A stretch of DNA of 64,000 nucleotides, from contig WPIO01000108.1 in the NCBI GenBank assembly GCA_009760855.2, positions 910,001-974,000 of the forward strand, in the 5' to 3' direction. The notes under the pieces are model-generated. The model made no database searches. It saw only the letters and a list, made by a program, of their open reading frames with translations, and was not told the origin of the DNA. This stretch comes from Cristatella mucedo. Taxonomy: Eukaryota > Bryozoa > Phylactolaemata > Cristatellidae. A program made the position numbers and the translations under genes. Positions 1 to 11,926 of the stretch are shown here, piece by piece. Each line of letters begins with the position of its first letter. The stretch's first letter is position 1.

Positions 1-238
1 CCTGATTCGCATTTTTCGCAGACGAAGTAAAAGTTGCAGCAGGAGCATGCTACGTTGTTCCACAGATAGCCATAGGAAGGCCACATATGCACGCAGAGTT
101 CGTTCTGATTGTTGGGCTCTCCAGGGTACCAATTTGTGTATACTAGCTCGTTCCGTCCACAGGTCCACTGGTAATCATATGGATAAGCATTGGAGAAGGC
201 TCCTATCCAGACGCCCCAGACGCTGTTGTCGCTGGGTC
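1..238 (-). CDS. Gene C last exon: C-terminal half of C-type lectin domain (partial)
   Basis: The exon follows an acceptor reading TTTACAAG and opens in phase 1. It encodes WGVWIGAF, then TNWYPGEPNNQNELC, LWNNVACSCC and FYFVCEKCESG. These are the WIGL-like core, the EPN sugar/calcium motif, the WND position (here WNN) and the closing CTLD cysteines. The frame is open to the window edge; by comparison with gene A the stop should lie only a few codons beyond position 1. The closest copies are 43627-43871 and 20806-21044. Confidence 0.85.
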
Positions 239-1137
239 CTTGTAAATGAAAATAAAACGTAATGCACGTGGTCAGGTTTCTGCTGCGGTGCGCCTGGGCA
301 ACGCCTGGCGTCAGTTGAGAGGTCAACAGACCGGAAATGAAGAATGAGTTCATTTTTGGAACGAAAAGGTCAACCGAGCAAGGCTTGCAGTCTCATATGG
401 TAGTGCACGCTCGGTGAAATTCGTAGCCAGTGACCAGTTCACCTGAATTATATGCATGCTTATTTCATTTCTCGCAATCAAGAGTACTTAAATGCTTGGC
501 GTTTAGCCTCAATTCATATGTCATCGACCTAAAAACCTACTGCTTACAGCTGCTGCTACTTATCAAAATATTCGTTTTAAACTAATTTTGTAATAACAAT
601 GTATCAATCATACTATTTCATAATAAGCTCTGTTATTTACGTATGAATACAAACTTCATAACAGCATACACTATATAACATATCAATTAACACTTTCGCC
701 GACTGATCAGTTCCACCGAGTCTCAGAATTCTTTGCTTTGTATATGAAGTAGCCGTAAATCCAAAAGTATAACTAGATCTGAAAAATCGCAAAGAGCTAT
801 TATTAAATCAAGTATCAGCACGTGTGCATTACACGAGTCTGTTTATCGTGCCGGACAGTTAAGGAGCTGGATGCCGCATCCGTCTCATATGAATGCCGAG
901 GAATGGTAAGGAGCTAGAGCTTCATAAGTATGGATAAATCTGAATGGCTCGTAAGACTACGGTTTCTTTCTTTAAACTAAATAAAAATTTCCTGTCGCTC
1001 TTTGTTACAGTCCGTTGCATTCTTAACTTTTCATATTAAGATTAAATTATTTTCACAAGATATCAATCCACAAGTTCAAATGTGCCGATATTGAACACGT
1101 CTAAATGAAGGAAACGTCCCAGCCTAAATGAGGTAGG

Positions 1138-1595
<458 letters not shown>

Positions 1596-1684
1596 GCGAA
1601 GCATCGTCGTGGTCGTTGGAGATCCTTACAACATCGGACCCAGTTGGTAACGATGCAGCTCACCGCTTTCCTCCGTTTTCGCAC

Positions 1685-1925
1685 AGTATATATATTATAT
1701 AGTTATTATATATATATATTATATATATATTATATATTATATATTATATATTATATTATATTGTATTATATTATTATATATTATATATATATATGTTATA
1801 TTATATATTATATTATATATATATATTATACATATAGTAGTATATATTATATATTATATAAATTTATATTATACATTATAATAATATAATATATAATATT
1901 ATATAAATATATATATATATATCTT
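1685..1925. repeat. TA-rich low-complexity tract
   Basis: About 240 bp made almost only of TA and TAT words. It separates the purine repeat from intron sequence shared with gene B. Confidence 0.95.
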
Positions 1926-2214
1926 TTTTATATTTATATTGCATTATTGTGTTTTAGTAAGCAAATGTACATTGTAGAATCGAGGTTTTTGGTCAGAGCT
2001 TTGGCACTTTAACCGGCGGAGGCAACTTAGTAATAATATGTATTGCTTGCCTGAGCATGATTCAGGGCGTATTACCAAGAAAAGGTGCCACAAATCAACT
2101 GCTGTCTGTGTCAGGTGCCACGCTCCCGCCTAGTGCCGCGTGAGTTTTTTTCATATTAATTCGTGATAACCTGTTTTTCGGTAAATCTTAGACATAACAA
2201 ATACTAGTTGATTT

Positions 2215-2400
2215 AACTGCCTCTTTTGTATTTCGACAGACGAGTCTTTACGGCTATCACCATCGCTTGTAGCAGCGATACAGAATCTCCAACAGCTGGA
2301 TTCGAACCCACGATCTCTGGATCGAGGTCGTGAAAAGCAGCCGCCCTACCTAGTATGCCATCATGGCTCACCAGAGCCATGATGGCATACTAGACATGTC
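2215..2400 (-). mobile_element. tRNA-derived SINE, family S2
   Basis: Read on the minus strand, this has a tRNA B-box-like GGGTTCGAATCC, then a tail with GGTGATAGCC, TAAAGACTC and AGGCAGTTAAATC. The same body occurs at 26225-26365 and 55930-56100. The upstream part, where an A box would be expected, contains a perfect inverted repeat. Assignment as a SINE rests on the tRNA-like promoter words and three dispersed copies. Confidence 0.6.
2350..2393. repeat. Perfect 20-bp inverted repeat with 4-nt loop, plus a third half-copy
   Basis: The arms CTAGTATGCCATCATGGCTC and its exact complement flank the loop ACCA. A further copy of the right arm, lacking its final AG, follows at about 2407-2426. The same word therefore occurs once inverted and twice direct. 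Confidence 0.95.
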
Positions 2401-2433
2401 GATCACCAGAGCCATGATGGCATACTCACTAAT

Positions 2434-2435
2434 CG

Positions 2436-2489
<54 letters not shown>
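2434..2489. repeat. CT microsatellite
   Basis: A run of CT dinucleotides with a single TTT interruption, immediately beside the hairpin. Confidence 0.97.
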
Positions 2490-3584
2490 AGCCTGCTATG
2501 TGCTGTCGAGATGGTGATATCTGGTTCTCTTAACGCATACATCTATTGGGTCCAGGATGCAGTCGCTTGCAATCGTCGAATCCCAGCGGCTTCCCTCCAC
2601 TTAGAGTATTAAAAATTCCTAGGTTAGTATGACTCTTACAGCTGGAAATAGAAAATTGGGAAGCAGTACGGCCGAAGTCGAGGCTACATAGTCAAGTCGA
2701 TGTCACTAGTTCACTTGTGATTCCTGTTACTCCTAGCCACGTCGCCGTATTGCAGGCGCTGTCTGGCAGCATTTGGGAAGGCCCACGACACCTGCGAGTG
2801 GCACGCCGACTTCCTGTCTGAGTGCAAGGTGATTCACCGATCTGTTGAGTTTTAGCGAAATATTGAATGTGTTACGTCCTGAGACACTCAAATCAAACAA
2901 GGAAGTTGAATTTTTAAGGAGGGGTAAACGCCACCACTGGCGTGGTGAAACGGACCGCTGGTTTTGGTTGCCCAACCCAGCCCTTTCGGGAGTTAAGAAT
3001 TCTAAAGACTTTCTCTATTAACATAAAACCGATAGTCATAAATGAGACTAGCAACAAGATATCATGATAAATAAATGTTAGGAAATAATAATAACCCGTC
3101 TAGTATTCCACACTTGGATTCGCTCGAACTCCGATTTAGGCCTCTTGTAGAGGCAGCGGGCGCTGCAGAACGAGCGGCTGAACGCGTCGGCGTGCGTGGG
3201 TATGCCCATCTATCTGCGCCCGTCACTCCGAAAGCGCTCTCCAAGGCCGATCGGCTTCCGGCGCGCCAAAAATAGCAGCGAAAAAAGGCCGAATGGATTC
3301 GCCAGAGTCGGTAGAGGAAGAGGGCGTTATAACTGAAGCTATTTTTTGCAAAAAGGGATTACTGCGGTCTATGGTGAAAGCTCCTGCGATCAACACTCTC
3401 TAGTGCAAGGCTTACTGACTGTTCCGACAATTAATTAATTAATGTATTGTTCTGATAACTAATCGACAGTCCAAACGTGCGAGCGACGATCGCCTGAAAT
3501 CTTGGCAGCTCGACAAAAAGGTGCAAGCGAAGCTTGGAGCGCTCGAGAGCACAAGGCGAGCTCTTCTTTTTTTTAATTACGTAC

Positions 3585-3743
3585 TCCAATATTCAGATAA
3601 GATGGCGACGAGAAAACTCTGCTCGTCCTGACTGTCGACCCGGACCAGGTTGGCGCCGTACGCGCTATTGCAGAAGGCCTCCGCCTGTGGCTGCATCATT
3701 GCCACCGTCGGGAAATAGTAGCTGCTGACGCATCCCGTTTGAT
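3585..3743 (-). CDS. Gene C exon: N-terminal half of C-type lectin domain
   Basis: This 159-nt exon is bounded by an acceptor TTATAG and a donor GTACGT. It is phase 1 at both ends. It encodes QTGCVSSYYFPTVAMMQPQA, then EAFCNSAYGANLVRVDSQDE and FLVAILSEYW. This is the first strand, helix alpha-1 with the conserved Cys, the NLV-V core and helix alpha-2 of a CTLD. It is equal in length to 23393-23551 and 46082-46240. It is fully open, in contrast to the broken PAN3 exon of the same gene. Confidence 0.87.
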
Positions 3744-6236
3744 CTATAACGACAAACGATGGACGGAGCTGGATGGATGGAATCGCTATCAACCGGCAGC
3801 CACACCCTCGAGTCGATGGCCGCACTCCAAAGCTCCGAGGTCGGCTAATCGTCCAGCATTCGCCAAGGCTAGCATCATTAGGCTCCCAGCATTTGCTGCC
3901 CAGCGGGGCGTTAGTGCACAAGCCGAAGCAGAGGGTCTGCTAGGGCGTCTCTCACAGTGAGTTGCGGCAAAAGTCGCCGAAGAGAGACATTGTTCTCTCT
4001 GAGCTCTATAGGAAAGGCCAACTGTCAATACTCATCGGCGATTGTCAGTATTCCCATCCGCCATTGGCCGCTCAAGGCTGGTGTGCGTGCGACCAAGATG
4101 ATGCTGGCCGACTTAAAGCACCTGGACACGAATTAAGGAATGGGCTCCCTGTCTTACGTGGGAAAGTGAAATTTAGGCGATCGGTCTCGCTTCTGCCGCA
4201 CTTCAGTCTCCTTGCTTGTAGGAAGTTTGAACGATCGGTCTGTTCTCCGTGTTTCCTTCTAACCGCTCTAGTGGCTCCATCCTCGGAGCGACCCGTTGGC
4301 AAATGGGTTTCCTAAGGATGGATCAAAGAAAAGAAAAGACCTCCCATGATGCACCTCCCATCCTCCCATGATGCACCTCCAGATGAATCTACAACTTTCC
4401 ATCGATATCGCCCTGTCGTACCCTCCGCCGCCTACTGAGCACATTCCTATTTGTAGAGCTTATTGTATCTTGTGCACGTGCCACCGTCCAAGCCAAAGAG
4501 TGGAGCCGTGCTCTTCAGCATCTCTGTTTTCGTTTAGACCTCCGCGTGTCTTGGACAGCCTCCCCCCTTGGTGAACGCATTGGCCAAAGACCCAAAAAAG
4601 ACAGACGCCAGGCGGAGGCAAGACGTGCCATCTTCTAGGCTTTCACTTCTATGTGGATGACACTCAGTTGTACCTTCGCTTTGATCTCCCCCATTCTTTG
4701 AGCACCTCAAATTCTCTCAACTCACTTGCTGCATGTATTGATGAAATCCGCATATGGATGGCAGCACCATTTCTAAAACTAAACGATGATAAAACAAACT
4801 TACTAGTTATGGGCAAACCCAGTGTGATTCAGAGATTGGAAAGGCCGACTCTCAAAATTGGCTCTGCCAGCATATCTCCAGTTGAATCAGCTCGAAATTT
4901 AGGTGTCATATTCCAAAGTGACCTCTCGTTAGACGACCATATCAGCTCCATAGTCAAGTCCGCCTATTTTCAGCTTCATAACATTGCTAAAATTCGGGAT
5001 TGTTTAGATAAGAATACTACGTCCAAGTTGGTCCATGCATTCGTGACATCCCGTCTCGACTTTTGCAACTCACTGTGTACTGGCCCACCAGTTTGTGCAA
5101 TCAGGCGATTGCAGCTGGTGCAAAACTGTGCAGCTAGGCTTGTCTTTCATGAGCGTCGCAGTTGCCACATTACTCCACTTCTCGCCGACCTGAGCTGGCT
5201 ACTAGTCAAGCAACGGATTGACTTCAAGGTTTTGTCGCTCACTTTTAGGTCCCTTCATTCTATGGCTACAGCCTAACTCTCAGATATACTACCCAATCAG
5301 GCCAAGCATCGTACCACCCGCATTTCGGAATCCAACAGTCTACAAATACCTCGTACAAACCTTAAATCCTTTGGAGACCGTGCATTTAGTTCGTATGCTC
5401 CCAAAGCCTGGAACTCCCTCCTGACCTGCTTCAGAAAATCCCCTGACCAGCCCACATTTGAAAGGAACTTAAAAAGACACCTATTTAGGACAGCATTTAG
5501 TGAATCCCTGTGATTCGTCCTTGATGTGCTTATGCGTGCTGACACTGTGCATGCTGCCACTAACCACATTTGCATGCTGACCCTGTGCATGTCACCCCTA
5601 ACCATATTACTCATTTCGTTTGTTTTTCAAGCATGATTTTACTTACCATCTAATTGCATTTCCCTTTGCAGCAAATGTAAAGCGCCTAGAAAGAGATTAA
5701 GTTCTCTGAGGGCGCTTTATCAAGTGCATTATTATTATTATTATTATTATCTTTGGCATGTCCAACCGATGCAACGTCTCCCTACGGTTTGTAGAGTGGC
5801 CAAGGCCGCCCACGGGTAACGCTAGCTAACGTAGTGGAAGAGTCACGTCTCGCTGCGGTTTGTGGCGTTGGCGAGGCCACCCGGTCGGCAACGTAAGCTC
5901 TACAAATCCTCCGCCGCAAGGGGGCGCGCGCGTGAGCATTCTTGGCTCGGACCGGAAACTCAAGTAGCTCTCGCTGGCCGCTCGCTGGGAGCAGCAGGCA
6001 GGCACAATTGATTGGGCCCCCGACTCGCCTGTTTCACGCGTCGCCGACGCTTTCCGAGCAAGAGAAGTAAAAAGAGGACTCGCTGGACGCCGAGTCTTGA
6101 AGGTTAGCAGACGACTCGCAATTAACGCAGGCTCGGAAGCTGCTGGGCGCCCTCGAGCCGTAACTTCTGGCGCCGCCAGCTACTACAGCCGACTACTACG
6201 GCTCTGACGGCCGACGGTGACGCGCTCGCGACGTAC
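3744..6236 (-). other. Gene C intron between PAN3 and CTLD, interrupted by a LINE
   Basis: About 4100-4565 aligns with 24740-25265 of gene B, and 5756-5900 resembles gene B near 25300 and gene A near 46690. The sequence between them is a LINE insertion (4637-5755). The uninterrupted arrangement is visible in gene A at about 46600-46760. No exon was recognised. Confidence 0.65.
4637..5755 (+). mobile_element. CR1/L2-like LINE, family 1, 3' end with partial reverse transcriptase
   Basis: The 207-codon frame from 4653 begins just after the reverse-transcriptase active-site word FYVDDTQLYL. It continues with LKLNDDKTNLLVMG, SARNLGV, TSRLDFCNSL and the C-terminal words AARLVFHERR and VKQRIDFKVLSLTF. 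A frameshift near 5270 leads to RNLKRHLFRTAFSESL and a stop. The 3' UTR ends in a GC-containing stem word (AAAGCGCCTAGAAAGAGA) and an ATT microsatellite. This is the fullest family-1 copy in the window; it is 5'-truncated and dead. The insertion is specific to gene C, because the same intron in genes A and B lacks it. Confidence 0.9.
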
Positions 6237-6496
6237 TGCTCCCGATCTTGTAGTAGCTCGTCCAGTTGGCATCCGAGTCGTTCACACTCAGGTTAGTCGG
6301 CGCGGCCGTTGTGACATAGACAGTGCACAGGGAGAGAGCGATGTTGTGCGCGAAGAGCTGGCAGCTCGCTCCGAGCGGCATCTGCTGCTGCTGCTCGCAG
6401 AGCTGCTGGCAGCGTCTCGGGTCCATGACGCCGCTGACGACGGTCGCATTAGCGCCGACGAGCACTCGAACGTAAAGCCCAGGTATGTGCCGTTAA
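6237..6496 (-). pseudogene. Gene C PAN3 exon with 10-bp deletion
   Basis: The splice sites (CACTTCAG and GTACGT) match those of the intact paralogues, and most of the exon still reads DPRRCQQLCEQQQQ, SCQLFAHNIALSLC and NWTSYYKIGS. Relative to 26552-26824, 10 bp (aatcttccga on the plus strand) are missing between cccagg and tatgtgcc near 6482. The exon is 260 nt, against 270 in gene A. Entering from PAN1 in phase 1, translation leaves the PAN frame and stops at 6290-6288. The downstream PAN coding sequence is otherwise well preserved, so the lesion looks recent. Confidence 0.85.
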
Positions 6497-7734
6497 CTGA
6501 AGTGAAAATATTAATACTACAGGTTCGTTCCCGGCGAATTTCCCACGGTATCGTGCGTGGCGGCGGCGGTGACGGCGGCGACGGCGGGGGCTGCAGCGGC
6601 TGCTGAGCGCTAGTTGGGCCTTAGCTCTTGGCCTGCTCGGTGTCAGATTTTCACACCTCGGATTGGTTTGCTCGACCCACGAGCACCGAGAGGCGCTCGC
6701 CTTTTTTTCTTCCTCTCTTTCCGCTCTTTTCCGGCCCCGGGAAAAATGACGACGCCATTGAAAGTCTCGATTGAGAAGCCACAGCCAATGGCTTGGCCGC
6801 CGCGCATCAAGTGCAACAGCTTTTGAAGTGATAATATAAATAATAATAATAGAATACAAATGATATAAAATAAATAATATAAATATAATCATATGAAAAA
6901 TAAAAATGCAACAAGCATAATAATTATGACATGTATATTATACCTAATATATCAGAATATAAGTATATTAAAATACTAATATTATTAGCAAATGAAATTA
7001 CAAAGTCAGTATAGTTAAAACAATTAATTTTTATGTAGTATTATAAATCATTATTATTATTGGTTCCATAATAATTGCTTACTTGAGTTTCTGTAATCTA
7101 ATTTAATATTATTATCAATTAAATTTATTGTTTTATTATATTAACGTATATACCTATACAGAATATAGCTTTCCTACTGCAAATCGCACCATTCCCCACG
7201 CTCGTGGACGCAATGGCAGTTCATTCGTCCCTGAGGAAAAGACGTAAGCTGATGAAAATATGAGCCGAGCCAAATCTTAAGATTACGATGACAGACGCTG
7301 CTAAGGTTCAGCTCTAGAATCATTCAGTAATTCAAGTTATTCACGGCGACTCGTCTCGGTAGCCGAGTGGCTCGGTCAGCTGACGTGTAGCTGACCTTGG
7401 TCAGCTGATCAGCCGATATTGACTGAACTTTTCGCGGCGGATGACATATAAGGACCAGCGAATCGCAGCTTGGCGCCTTTCCCTTTAGAACTTCTTTTTA
7501 ACGTTTTATCACTTTTTAATCACGTTTTTTAAATCATAACGTCGGCAAAGCACGTTAAATCAGCTGTCGCCTTCAAACTTAAAGAGTTTTGACAGATAAT
7601 TTAGCTAAATTGATCAAATATAGAAATAGGTCACTATTTTGTGCTCACTTTCAAGGAAGGAAGTGACGGAAGTTGACGAGTCGCTCGATGGCCGCGCTCC
7701 GTTTCCTTAGTTTGCGAGCGAGCGAGCGCTGTAC
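6497..7734 (-). other. Gene C intron PAN1-PAN3, site of lost PAN2 exon
   Basis: AT-rich sequence at 6842-7170 aligns with 27150-27470 of gene B, and 7180-7560 aligns with 33935-34080 of gene B. The intervening stretch of about 6.5 kb of gene B, which includes the PAN2 exon, has no counterpart. The apparent junction lies near 7170-7200. Confidence 0.7.
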
Positions 7735-7873
7735 CTTTGAGCGACACTTGCCAGCTGCTGTCCGCTGACAGGATCAAGCTGTCGTTTCTCACGAGCTGAC
7801 AGCTTTTCGCTGCGGCGTCGTAGTTGACAGCGGTGCACCAGTTGTTGGCCGCGCAGAGGCCGCAGCAGAGGCC
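7735..7873 (-). CDS. Gene C exon 2: PAN1 (PAN/Apple-like) module
   Basis: This 139-nt exon has acceptor CCGTAG and donor GTACAG, and runs from phase 0 to phase 1. It encodes GLCCGLCAANNWCTAVNYDA followed by AKSCQLVRNDSLILSADSSW. The cysteine spacing C-C-x2-C-x5-C-x10-C and the short hydrophobic strands resemble the PAN/Apple core. It is nearly identical to 34239-34377 and clearly related to 57086-57224. Confidence 0.82.
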
Positions 7874-8073
7874 CTACGGAACGGCAGCTTCGAGTTTTGC
7901 TCATTTCTTTCGCGGTCGAGAACTCAGGGTCTAATGCGGCTTTCGTGCGTTTTTAAACGGGCGATGCTAAAATCTGCTGCTAAAGTGCTTGAGATGACAT
8001 TTGCGGTTCGCTTGAACTAAACGATTAGAACCTAGATATAAATATCGCTGCCTCGGACGAAATCACGCCCTAC

Positions 8074-8235
8074 CTGGTTGCTTGACGACACGGTCGTCGT
8101 AGATGACGCCGTCTGTGTCGTGGCTCGGAGTGACCCGACGTTGGCGAGCAGCACGAATTCGGTTTGTCCATCGCTCAAAAGTGTGGCCAGCACTAACAGC
8201 GGCCACATTGCGTGCAGCTTTTTACTTCCTTCCAT
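8074..8235 (-). CDS. Gene C exon 1: signal peptide and Ser/Thr-rich N-terminus
   Basis: The start at 8235 encodes MEGSKKLHAMWPLLVLATLL, a basic n-region and hydrophobic h-region typical of a signal peptide, then SDGQTEF and a Ser/Thr-rich stretch ending SSSNQ. The exon is exactly 54 codons and ends at a CAG|GTAGGG donor in phase 0. The frame stays open upstream to 8403, but in gene B the same upstream frame is closed by a stop, so this ATG is the conserved start. The Ser/Thr tract could be an O-glycosylated linker. Confidence 0.82.
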
Positions 8236-8800
8236 CTCGATCAGCGAAGCGATTTTTGTCGAACTTTGGCTGAGCCGTCGAATTTCGTGGTCAAAACGGA
8301 TGGGCCTAGGCGGAAGCGACGGACGGCAACTGTCAATGTTGCATTCGACAGTGTCGATAATTTTACCAGCAAAGAAATACTTGGCTTTGCAACTATAAGT
8401 CACCGGTTAGACCTATTATTGATATAAAGTACGCTAAATATTTTTCCACGAGATGTGCACGCGTTTCCAGACGAGTGTCTTTCGTTGTCACTGGCTCAAT
8501 GACAAAATGGAGACTTTGTCGACTCGAACTGGTTTTGAAGTAATACTGACATTTAGGCTCCTGTGTGTCGGGTGCTATCAGGTTCTTTTTATAAGAAGAT
8601 TAATGATGACAAGATATTTGAGTGCATGTTGCAGCAATTGTTTAATGAGGAGCAGATGAATTGTACTTATAAAAAGGCTGCTCCTTTTTTACCTATGCCA
8701 TAATGGTCATGTGACTTTGGACACTTATCCGACTGCCAGCAGACTTCGCCATATGCATCCAACAATGCTGGCAGTTTTTTATTTTGAAAAGAATTTGGTC
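8236..8800 (-). promoter_or_regulatory. 5' flank conserved between genes C and B
   Basis: This stretch aligns closely with 34758-35345 upstream of gene B, including the words attattgatataaagtacgc and aatggtcatgtgact. It should contain the 5' UTR and promoter. A TATA-like word near 8590 is not kept in gene B, so I do not assign a TATA box. It is inferred to be regulatory only from position and conservation. Confidence 0.4.
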
Positions 8801-9290
8801 AGAAAATAGTTATGAAGGATGGATGGAAAATGCTGCAATATGAGATGCCGCCACAATCGGAATGTAGAGATGTGCACTGCGGAGACATGCATTTACTGTT
8901 AGGCCCTTTTGCTCTCTGGCTTTAGACTACCTATCAGAACCACTCCTCCATCGTACTTACTCGCTGTTCTGACTCAAATCGTATAGCTCCACCTCGTACG
9001 AACCTTTGGGGAAGGTATCTACCTATCGTATTGCGAGCCATAGTGGGGCGAATGTATGTTGACAGTACAATGCTCAATCCTGGTGCTGCCATTTTCGCGA
9101 ACTCAAGTTCCCGTCTTGCAGTTTTATAATGACTCTCAGCAGACCGCTGTGCAGCCACGACGCGGCCTTTGCCCACAGTGCGATATAAAGGTCTATTCCA
9201 ACGCGAACTCCGTAGGTGCAGCATGAAGGGTATCATCTTGCGTGTTGCACTGCACTGCATTAAAAGTGCAGCCACATTCTTTTATACAAT
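8801..9290. other. Intergenic sequence with no recognised gene
   Basis: About 8934-9180 resembles 15805-15960, and its end (9070-9180) resembles 10432-10540 and 37375-37470. No exon signature was found. Confidence 0.5.
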
Positions 9291-10400
9291 CGACAAAGGC
9301 ACAATCGAGGGCAATTCACGGCAATCGACGGCAATGGCCCCTTCTCTGCAGCAATCTGGTTCAAATGTGCTGAGACAATGCACTGCATAATCACTGTGGG
9401 CGCGCACGCTGCCCTTTTTCGCGTTAAACCTTCGGGCAATGCATGGCAATCGACGGCAATTGCCCGAGACAGTACAGCAATCTATGATTGTCTGTTACAA
9501 TTACAAGCAAAGCCGTTGGGAGAAGATCACAATCTTGAACGTACATGCGAGGGCAGTGCGTGGCAGTTGACGGCAAATGCCTGGGAAAATATGGAAATCT
9601 AAAACGGTCCATTAGAAATGGACGCATTTCAGCCAATTGCCGCCCATTGCCACAGTGCGAGATTGCACACTTTTTTTTTATTTTACGTGGCTGTGCACAC
9701 AGCACGGCGCACTTTAACATGCAATGAAAACTGGAGCTCGATGCAATGTATTTCGAATTTTTAGGCGGTGGATTCTGTGGATTGAGTGGATTGTGGTATT
9801 GGCAAGGGCTACTGCATTCGATTGCACGGCATTGTACGAGAACGGCCGTGCCAATGCAAGTGAACATTTTTTAATGCAACTGTAGCAGAGTGTACTCTCT
9901 GTCATATGCAATCAAAAAGAGGAGCTTTTCGTGGATCAGGATTTCTTTTGTTGCATGGTGGAATGCAGTGGATTGCGGTGGATTGCAGTAGATTGCTGTA
10001 TTGGCCTGGGCCACTTCAATCTTATTTCAGTGGACTTCGTGAAACGCGTGAGCGGAATCATGCGAAATTTCCTGGGTACATTGTGCGCGTAGCGTAGTTT
10101 GATATTCCAGACTTTTTGGAGCTATTCGCTGCTGATTTTGGGCATATTTTACGAGAACTAGAACGAATTGTGGTGGATTGAGGTAGATTGTCGTACAGGC
10201 TTCAGGTGCCAAAGCTTATTTGCATAAGTGGACGTGTGCGAAGCGACATGAAATTTGGTGGACAGATAAATTCGAACGTATATTACAATGTCAGCGAAAA
10301 TTTTGAGCTCGGCAATGCTTATGTCTGGTCGTTTCTACCCTAATTAGAGAGGATTTGGTGGATTGTGGTTGATTGGGGTAATTCGTCAAACCCCAGCATC
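9290..10400. repeat. Cluster of GGCAATNGACGGCAAT words in inverted orientation halves
   Basis: Words such as ggcaatcgacggcaat recur near 9320, 9443 and 9565. Reverse-oriented words of the type gtggattgcagtagattg recur near 9780, 9970, 10170 and 10357. The left part is spaced about 120 bp apart and the right part about 190-200 bp apart. The block is not coding and is unlike the LINEs or SINEs seen here. Confidence 0.65.
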
Positions 10401-10479
10401 AATGCAAGCAGACTGCAACGTCTTGCTTAATGGTGCTATGTTCAATCGTAGCTCCGTCATTCGGGAACACTTGAGTTCC

Positions 10480-11900
10480 GGCCAAGTAGCAGTCGCAGAA
10501 TTACTCTCAGCGGACTACTGTGCAGCCACGAATACCAGTGGTGGAGCCGTGGGCCGGGCGAGGGGGCGGGCATTTTCCTCTCGTACAGCGGCGGGGGGGG
10601 GGGGGGCGACCTCCGCCCCTGACCGTCGCCGGACGACGAAATTATGTCTCACTTCCACTCGATGAGACTTTGCCTTATAGCTATTCATGATTTGCTATTT
10701 TATCCCGTACAGAAATTTAAAAAAAAAAAGAGCTCGAGCTGTCTTTGCAAAGCGACCCGCTTTAACTGCCGCCCGGTATGCTGTTATCACTTTCTCTTCG
10801 ACCGCCAAAGTTATCACAGTGGAAAGCTACTAATCTTGTGGACAGTGATTTCTGCGTTTTTTCGCAGCCGTGCGCCGTATTTTACAGCTGCAGTAAATTT
10901 TTGCAATTAAATGTTAGACTCCGTATTCGCAGCGAATGCATATTTTGAACACGTGCCAATTTGGAACCTGAAATGCGATAGGCGGGCAAAAGAGGCTCTC
11001 GCCTGAAACGATCGGCTAGAGAGTCAGAGAAAGAAGTAGACGAGCTACGACAGAATTCACGAATCGAAAATATTTTTTTTTCTGCCATACTTGATGTGCT
11101 GAAACCGAGTCGATTCATAATTTTCATAAGGTCAGAACGTTGCTCTTCGTCGATTCGCATAGTTTCGGTCAAGCTCGACTAAGAAGTTCGCAGAACTGTG
11201 CAGGGAATCTTTCAGAATTCCAAAGTTCAGCGAAACAAGCAGTCACGTCAGCATTCAAATACTCAATAGCTCAATGCTTCCTAATATTTAAATACTAACA
11301 TTCTAGTATTAAAAGAAAGAGGGGTGAGTGACTGGGCTATCAAATGGGCTCGTTTGTCTTGCATAGAATAAGGCTAACAAATATGGCTAGTGCCGCTGTC
11401 CTTCCGTGGCTGCTGCTACGTACGTGCTGTCTCCGCAGAGTGCCACACATCCGGGACATCGTGCCGACGTTAGTCATAATGCTTAGCAATAATGCTGGGG
11501 GAACTGATTGCTGATTAAGCGCTTTTATACGATCTTCGATGCCGGCAGTGACCACTTGGCACTTACATGATTTGTACCGGAGGTGTTAGACCTATTATTG
11601 AAGGATCCCTTTAAGTGCTTCAGTCAATAAAATCTCTCAATTCAAGGTCATGAATGCATTGTAAAATCTTTGACAGCTGGCAAACATGAATCTTATCGCA
11701 ATGTTTTCACAGCTACTAATAACCCCCTCTTAATTGATTGCTGTCGCATTCTGATTCTACCACTACCGACATTGGTTTTTGCGAAATGCATAGCCAGCTT
11801 TCACTACAGTGCTGGTACCAGAACTGAATGTACTGAATGTTTCTCTACTTACGGATAAAAAATGCTTCAAACAGCGTATGGAAAATCAGCAAAGAGATAG
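10480..11900. repeat. Unclassified dispersed repeat R1, copy 1
   Basis: The 3' part (11325-11715) contains the words ccgctgtccttccgtgg, gattgctgattaagcgctt and taccggaggtgttagacct. These recur at 16370-17270, 38810-39800 and 40500-40900. The 10578-10710 part matches 15345-15485 instead, and includes an uninterrupted G run near 10592-10605. No transposase or reverse-transcriptase words were seen. Confidence 0.6.
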
Positions 11901-11926
11901 CGAGCCGATTGTCCTAAAAATATAAT

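Noticed and set aside
4653-5276. Host gene with a reverse-transcriptase-like product
   Set aside because: Fragment of a 5'-truncated LINE that is repeated many times in the window with stops and frameshifts.
7707-7904. 65-codon minus-strand frame over gene C PAN1
   Set aside because: Wrong frame. The cysteine-rich PAN frame between the splice sites is the conserved one.
8236-8403. Upstream in-frame ATG extending gene C exon 1 to 8403
   Set aside because: The extension is closed by a stop in gene B and would bury the signal peptide.
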